Positions 58,472 to 64,000 of a stretch of DNA of 64,000 nucleotides are shown here, one piece after another (within the stretch, counting starts at the first letter, position 1; the number at the start of each line of letters is the position of its first letter). The DNA lies in assembly GCF_000004195.4 (NCBI RefSeq), contig NC_030681.2, positions 26,922,982-26,986,981 of the forward strand, read 5' to 3'. Both the position numbers and the translations under genes were made by a program. The stretch is from Xenopus tropicalis. Its lineage: Eukaryota > Chordata > Amphibia > Anura > Pipidae. The notes under the pieces are model-generated. The model saw nothing but the letters and a program-made list of their open reading frames with translations, was not told the origin of the DNA and ran no database searches.

Positions 58472-58783
58472 AAGGTGGCCATACACGGGCCGATTGTAGC
58501 TGCCGATATCAGTCACTTGGACCGATTCGGCAGCTTATCGGCCCGTGTATGGGCAGAAACGACGGCCATGCCCGACCAATATCTGGCCTTTAGTTGGATA
58601 GGGGACCAAATCGACTTATTGATGCAGTCCCCAAATCAACTGTGCCGTTTGCCCCAGGGCCAAATGATCGAATTAGCCTACATTTTCCCGATATCGCCCT
58701 CACATAGGTGGGGATATCGGGAGAAGATCCGCTCACTTGGCGACCTCGCCAAGCGAGCGGATCTTAACGTGTATGGGGACCTT
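58472..58783. repeat. GGTGGCCATACACG-family MITE, nested
   Basis: AAGGTGGCCATACACGGGCC and GTGTATGGGGACCTT lie between TA dinucleotides. Internal hairpins include GATCCGCTCACTTGGCGA facing its near-complement. Right terminus has one altered base. Confidence 0.85.
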
Positions 58784-58785
58784 TA

Positions 58786-59471
58786 GGGGGTTATGTAATA
58801 AAAGACACTAATTTGCCCAGGAGCAGTTAACTATAGCAACCAATCAGCAGGCAGCATTTACTGGTCACCTGTTTAAAAGCAAATATTTTATTGGTTGCTT
58901 ATGGGTTACTGCTACTGGGCAAACTTAGTGGGGCTCATTTACCAAAGCATTGCAGCACTATAATAGTCGCAGAGGCAAAACTTTTGCCCTGTGCATTAGC
59001 ATATTTAACAGTATAGCGCAAACATGCGCTAGTTTTGACACAACTTCTGCGCCAATCAAACATGCGCATATGATGTTGTTGTAGCGCAAATCTGCAAATA
59101 TACTAGCGCAAATGGTGAAGAACGCTCAGTCAGAACTACGCCACAAATGAACAGGCGTAAAAATTTCAATGCAGCCGTGCCTGCGCAAATCTGCCCATAT
59201 ATACTCAAAGGGTGCACTCTCGCAAAAATTGGGCACTTAAAACACACCCCTAGCCACGCCCCCAAAAAACATGTCATTGCTTGCAACATTATTGCCCAGT
59301 ATTTGCGACATGCGCATAAAAAGAACTGGCAGAAAAATAAATGAACCGACGCAATGTAACACATATGCAATTGCGTGTGACCACAAAATGGCGCATAATC
59401 ATAATTGCGTCGGTTTGTGTGCTGCGATGCATTGATAAATGAGCCCCAGTGTCTTTTATTACATAACCCCC
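58786..59471. repeat. GGGGGTTATGTAATAAAAGA MITE, Harbinger-like, interrupted
   Basis: Ends GGGGGTTATGTAATAAAAGA and its exact complement; subterminal TTTGCCCAG and CTGGGCAAA also pair. It starts directly at the previous element's edge. TTA/TAA flanks suggest a 3-bp-target family. Confidence 0.8.
58930..59447. repeat. GGGGCTCATTTA MITE, innermost of the stack
   Basis: Ends GGGGCTCATTTACC and ATAAATGAGCCCC are inverted. Removing it with one AGT copy restores ACTTAGTGTCTTTTATTAC, the intact host terminus, so a 3-bp (AGT) or 4-bp duplication is supported. Interior is rich in GCGCAAA/TTGCGC motifs. Confidence 0.85.
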
Positions 59472-60177
59472 TAAGTCTGCTAAAAATGATTTATATGATA
59501 AACTTACCGCCTATTATTACATATAGGGGTTACGGTATGGAGAGGCAAATTACATAAAGATCTCTTATCTGGAAAAATCCAGATAATAAATTTTATACCT
59601 GTTAACAGACCCCTTTGTCTCTGTAACTTGGGTCAGTTTATAGCATGGAACACAGACCTACCCCCCATATCTATCCCACGGGCAAACTTCCTATATAATT
59701 CCTATAACTCCTATAATTCTGCACATAATAATTCTATACTCACAATTGATAATTTGGGGTAATCACATGTTGGTATCTGCAACAATTAGCCCCATATTGC
59801 CACCATTACTTTTCACGAGAGAAATTATGGAGGGAAATACTGACAAATCTTTACATGTTGCATGACTCTTAGCAGTTTCAATTTGAACAGTGATAAAGAT
59901 TTAAAAGCAAATAAAAGAAAGCAAACAAGGATATTGTATCTGCAAACATCAGCTGTAAAAGAGGGGAAAAATAAGACTGTTGAGAGATATTTGATAAATA
60001 TAAAGTGTCATTTTAACATCATAATAAAGGCCAAACTAGGAGTGTAGCTCAAACAAAAATGTAAAAATAGTATCATCATTCATACAGTTATTGGACAAGT
60101 TATTCATCACCCTGGCATCCACAAAACTCAGAAACCTGGCAGGCCAGAGTCATATATAAATAGTGACATAGCTAATA

Positions 60178-60496
60178 CAGGTACTGGAACCGTTATCCAG
60201 CATCTTGGCATCTGCAAAGTTCTGAAAACCTGCACACTGGGGTCCCACAGCCAACTCTACCGCAATCTGCTTTTTTGCAGCCATTGTAGTATGGGCATTT
60301 TTTTGTGGCAAGACGTGGCAAAAATTTTGCTCATTTCTATAGGATCTTGCCCCCTATTATCCCTCCTTCTGTACCTGATGCTGAAGGGAGTAGGAAGCAG
60401 AGGGGAATGAACTCTGCGCGATGGGACTCCTACCCAGCCAGTCAACGTCTGTTAAAATATTGGGAATACCCCTAATCTGGCAAGCTCCAATACCTG
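60178..60496 (-). repeat. Divergent CAGGTA...CCTG element
   Basis: Ends CAGGTACTGGAACCGTTATC and CAAGCTCCAATACCTG resemble the CAGGTATGGGA family, but the interior differs (TGCTGAAGGGAGTAGG). Possibly a distinct MITE sharing the same mobiliser. Confidence 0.5.
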
Positions 60497-60630
60497 TAGT
60501 TTACCAGCATTTGTCTGTGCTGAGACTCATTTATTTGTCTTGTCCCATGGGGTGCAACTTGTCTTTCTAAACAGCTTTCCCAAGTTTGGAATCAACCTTT
60601 GGCCTTTTTATTGTTACTGTACTGGAAATA

Positions 60631-61287
60631 CAGGTATAGGACTTATCCAGAAAGTTCAGGGACTGGGATTTTTCCGTAATTTTAATCTCCATTCCTTAAG
60701 TCTACTAAAAAAAAACAAAAAACATTTAAACAGGAATTAAACCCAAAAGGATTGAAAACCCAATAAGGATTAATTATATCTTAGTTTAGATCAAGTACAA
60801 GGTACTGTTTTATTATTACAGAGAAAAGGGAATCATTTAACCATTAAATAAACCCAATAGGGCTGTTCTGCCCCCAATAAGGGGTAATTATATCTTAGTT
60901 GGGATCAAGTACAGGTACTGTTTTATTATTACAGAGAAAAGGGAATCATTTAACCATTAAATAAACCCAATAGTGCTGTTCTGCCCCCAATAAGGGGTAA
61001 TTATATCTTAGTTGGGATCAAGTACAGGTACTGTTTTATTATTACAGAGAAAAGGGAATCATTTAACCATGAAATAAACCCAATAGGACTGTTCTGCCCC
61101 CAATAAGGATTAATTATATCTTAGTTGGGATCAAGTACAAGGTAGTTTTTTATTACTACAGAGAAAAAGGAAATTATTTAAAGAAAAAAAAAATATTTGA
61201 ATAAAATGCAGTCTATGGGAGATGGCCTAACTGTAATTAAGAACCTTCTGGATAACGGGTTTCCAGATAACGGATCCCATACTTTTG
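60631..61287 (-). repeat. CAGGTATGGGA-family MITE with longest tandem block
   Basis: Starts CAGGTATAGGACTTATCC and ends GGATCCCATAC. Unit anchors occur at 60785, 60899, 61012 and 61125 (spacing 114, 113, 113). On the plus strand the order is A, B, B, then a hybrid with a B-like left (CTGTTCTGCCCCC) and A-like right (AATAAGGATTAATTA). It is the largest expansion of the unit here. Confidence 0.85.
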
Positions 61288-62544
61288 TATGCAAACTCTT
61301 TCATAAATGGAAAGTGATCAGCGGAGTTCTTAGACCATAACATGACCTTCCTAGAGCACTTTTTATTTGACTATTGGACATTGCTTTTAGACATAAGTAA
61401 GAAAGATGTTTTCTTGTGATGACAGCAACCTTGTAAATTATCTGTACATGTCAGCATGAGAGCTCAAATTGTATGCCATTGTTGGCAAATGTTCACACAA
61501 CCTTTGTGCGATTTCCCGTGATGTGTGTTTGGAACACGTCCATTTCACATTCTTTAATTGCCACCAGCAACTTGCAGCTTCATTGCCGAGCCTCCACTTA
61601 CAAGCACTTGTTCAGAGGAAGCAAGATTTGGGCCTAAGTGATGTATCATTTCAAAGTAAAAAAAATGTGAGAAGAAAACGCAGCTTTTATCAGAGGAATT
61701 TTACCCATCACTCGTGGGAATTTCCACTTCTGCAGAAAAAAAAAATGTACCGGGGTCAGGCTTGAAAAAAAGCAAATTCTTTTTTTATTTTTACTTGTTG
61801 CTTTTGGAAAGCATCCAAAGTAAATGGAGGATTTATTAGTAATGTACCATGGTAGTTGAGTGAAACACAGGCAAATATTAATGCGTACAGTGCATCACAC
61901 AAGGAACAGTTTAATTTAGTGAGTCTAATCTGTCCTGTGGAGCCTTTCATGTGTAGGAAGAAGACAGGAAGAAACCCAGTGGTGACCCGCAGGATGGAAA
62001 TTTAGTAACATAACCATTTTATAATTTTCAGCTTTTTTTCATGTTTTTGTTTATAGCCGGACAATCATTTTAAGTTTTTAATTAAAAATATGGAGCCATG
62101 ATTTTTTTTTTTAACTGTTCCCATGTCTTAAATTGCTTCCAGTACAAGGATTTTGCGTTGACCTTGGTTGGATATTCATGGACCATGTACAGTTTATGTT
62201 CAGCTATTTCAGCTGGAAGGAAAGCTTAAATATTAGTTCTCTGAAATACAGGGTATATGATTATAAAACAGGATTTAGAGATTACGTAGAGTGAGAAATT
62301 TGTAATGCTAATGGGGCAACTCTGGTCACTTGGTATGATTCTACCGCAGAGTCCCGGCATGTTATTACCCATGTCCCTGAAGGTCCCATATTGGTTGCTT
62401 GTGGAATATCTAATTGCTTTGAGGGGCAAGGTAGATAATGAACTTATAGGTAAGATATTTACCTATATTCCTAAGCAAGTGCCACATTTTAGACTTTATA
62501 GGCATTAAATTACTGTAGTTGCCCAGTATAATATTTATCTAAAA
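61288..62544. other. Repeat-poor stretch; conserved-element-like texture at 61440-62050
   Basis: Non-repetitive DNA with TTCTTTAATTGCC and a long mixed-composition core. A 98-codon frame (61469-61765) has no domain support. Regulatory role is conjecture. Confidence 0.3.
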
Positions 62545-62839
62545 CAGTGATCTCCAACCAGTGGCTCATAAACAACATGTTGCTCACTTGTCCCTTTGAT
62601 GTTACTCCCACTGACCTCAAAGTTGGCGCCATTTTTACATTTCTGGCTTGGAGGCAAGTTTTGGAAGATGATGTTTTACTCCAAGCAGAGCCTACTGCAG
62701 GCTAGCGGTCACATAGGGCTACCAAATAGCCAATCACAGTCTTTATTTGGCATCCCCAAATAACTTTTTTCATGCTTGTGTGGCTCTCCAACACTTTGTT
62801 TGAGTGTTGCTCATAAGTAAACAAGGTTGGGAATCCCTG
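62545..62839 (+). repeat. Short hAT element with 8-bp target duplication
   Basis: CAGTGATCTCCAACC and GGTTGGGAATCCCTG are inverted ends. Flanks ATCTAAAA (62537-62544) and ATCTAAAG (62840-62847) agree at seven of eight. Same family, opposite orientation, as 33006-33298. Confidence 0.9.
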
Positions 62840-62847
62840 ATCTAAAG

Positions 62848-64000
62848 AATAAGGTAGCACTGACATTATTTATATAAGAATTAACATAAAAAAATTATTG
62901 CACATTGTTTTAATGATTTGAGTTGTCATATTTAGAGGGAAATGAATAGAATAGAGACTATTTTTGACATATTAAGGCAAGAATATTTAAGAAGTGACAT
63001 GTATTATACAGGTGTGGGCCACGTGAATATGAAGCTGAAGACCTACTGTTGATTTGAATCCCAGTATCTATATCATTGAACTCAAATCTTATGGGTCCTG
63101 GCATACCAAAGCAGGTCAAGAAAGGCCAGATACCTGCTTGTGTGTGGGCTCCATTAGCTTAACTATGATGACTGCTTTGCATGCGGAGATTTTTTGTAAA
63201 GACTTTAAAATCTCAGAAACTCCATGGGAGAAATGCACCATATAAATACCATATATCCCTTTCCTGACTGACAATGTTGCAGTATATTTTGTGCTACACT
63301 CAGATTTCCATCTTGGGTTTGCTTAGGTGTGACTGATGCCATGTATTACAGGTACTTGTGCAAAAAGATGGGCTTCCCTATGATTAGGCTTGGCACCATG
63401 ATGCTTGTCCTGCCTCGTGTTCCATATTGAGTGCAAGTGTGCAGCTTCAAGGTGGCAGGAATTGCAGGATTCCCACTGTGGGTTGTATCAGCAGAAGAAA
63501 GATTTGAGTGCAGATATAATTTTGCACAATTTTGAAGAGCTCAACCCACTGATTGAAATCACCTTTTTGGGTATAAGATGATTTTACCTGGAAGACCCTC
63601 ACCTGCTACTTGGGTCAACATAATGCACAACAATAACCCTGCATTCTGATTAAAAATCATGGACAGTTGCATCAGAAGTTGCCCACTGTAGTTTTTGTAA
63701 ATTATCCCTTTAATGTTTATTTTACCAGTCAGTTTGTGTGTTTGAAATGTAGACTTTCAAAATGATAAAAACAGATTTTAGTATAGTCTATAGTATAATA
63801 ATAATAATAGTAGTAATAATAATAATAACACCAAGTTAGAAGGGTTTCCAGCAGAAGCATTAAAGAAGCATTAAACATGGCCTCCATTCCCATGTTTCTG
63901 GGCCTTACACTTAGCTTTGCACTTCCACATTCTTTATTTTGATGATATTAACAAATTAATATGATTACAGACAGATGGGCTTAATTGCACTGAAGGTAAT
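62848..64000. other. No gene; (TAA)n microsatellite at 63794-63829
   Basis: Apart from a run of TAA/TAG trinucleotides near 63794-63829, nothing is recognisable. Confidence 0.5.

Larger units (their letters stand above)
58253..59600 (+). repeat. CAGGTATGGGA-family MITE hosting a stack of nested insertions
   Basis: Left part TATTGGATCTATTATCCC, TTTCCTTTTTCTCTGTAATG and GGCAAAACAATCCTGTTGGG; right part TACGGTATGGAGAGGC, CTTATCTGG and TTTTATACCTG. About 1 kb of other elements separates the halves. A 26-bp inverted pair (58442-58467 and 59477-59502, one mismatch) encloses the stack. Confidence 0.75.

Overview
The window looks like vertebrate non-coding DNA from a pipid frog, most likely Xenopus. 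The clues are AT-rich sequence, no long open frames, and dense short DNA-transposon families (MITEs). These include several elements ending in TTAAAGG with TTAA flanks, which fits the T2/Kolobok MITEs described in Xenopus, plus L2/CR1-like retroposon tails and Tc1 debris. The species call rests on my recognition of repeat families, not on a search.

No intact gene could be established. Two protein-like signals stand out. One is a possible last coding exon at 19717-19923, whose frame opens exactly at a splice-acceptor-like site. The other is a broken single-exon coding relic at 46347-46978: a signal-peptide-like start, then two further open stretches in shifted frames, cut off by a MITE. Recognisable transposon coding relics are a Tc1 transposase piece (37379-37640) and two LINE tails (36720-37110 and 38172-38904). 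The second LINE tail is bounded by a 27-bp direct repeat.

Layout. 0-11 kb: hairpin-rich 'GGTGGCCATACACG' MITEs, several nested. 13-15 kb, 20-25 kb, 29-34 kb, 44-45 kb, 52 kb and 58-61 kb: copies of a family with CAGGTATGGGA ends, many carrying an internal 113-bp tandem unit. 33-35 kb, 45 kb and 62.5 kb: short hAT elements with clear 8-bp target duplications. 36.7-38.9 kb: LINE and Tc1 debris. 41.48-42.64 kb: a 37-bp minisatellite of about 31 units. 46.9-47.6 kb and 58.2-59.6 kb: three- and four-level nested insertions. 53.4-54.95 kb: a 58-bp minisatellite of about 26 units.

Between the repeat clusters lie repeat-poor stretches (around 6.0-6.5, 12.0-12.6, 18.4-18.7, 22.8-23.6, 26.0-26.9, 31.0-31.6, 39.5-40.6, 43.5-44.2 and 61.4-62.0 kb). 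Their texture resembles conserved non-coding elements, so the whole could be a gene desert or a very large intron near a developmental gene. That last point is inference; conservation cannot be seen from one sequence.
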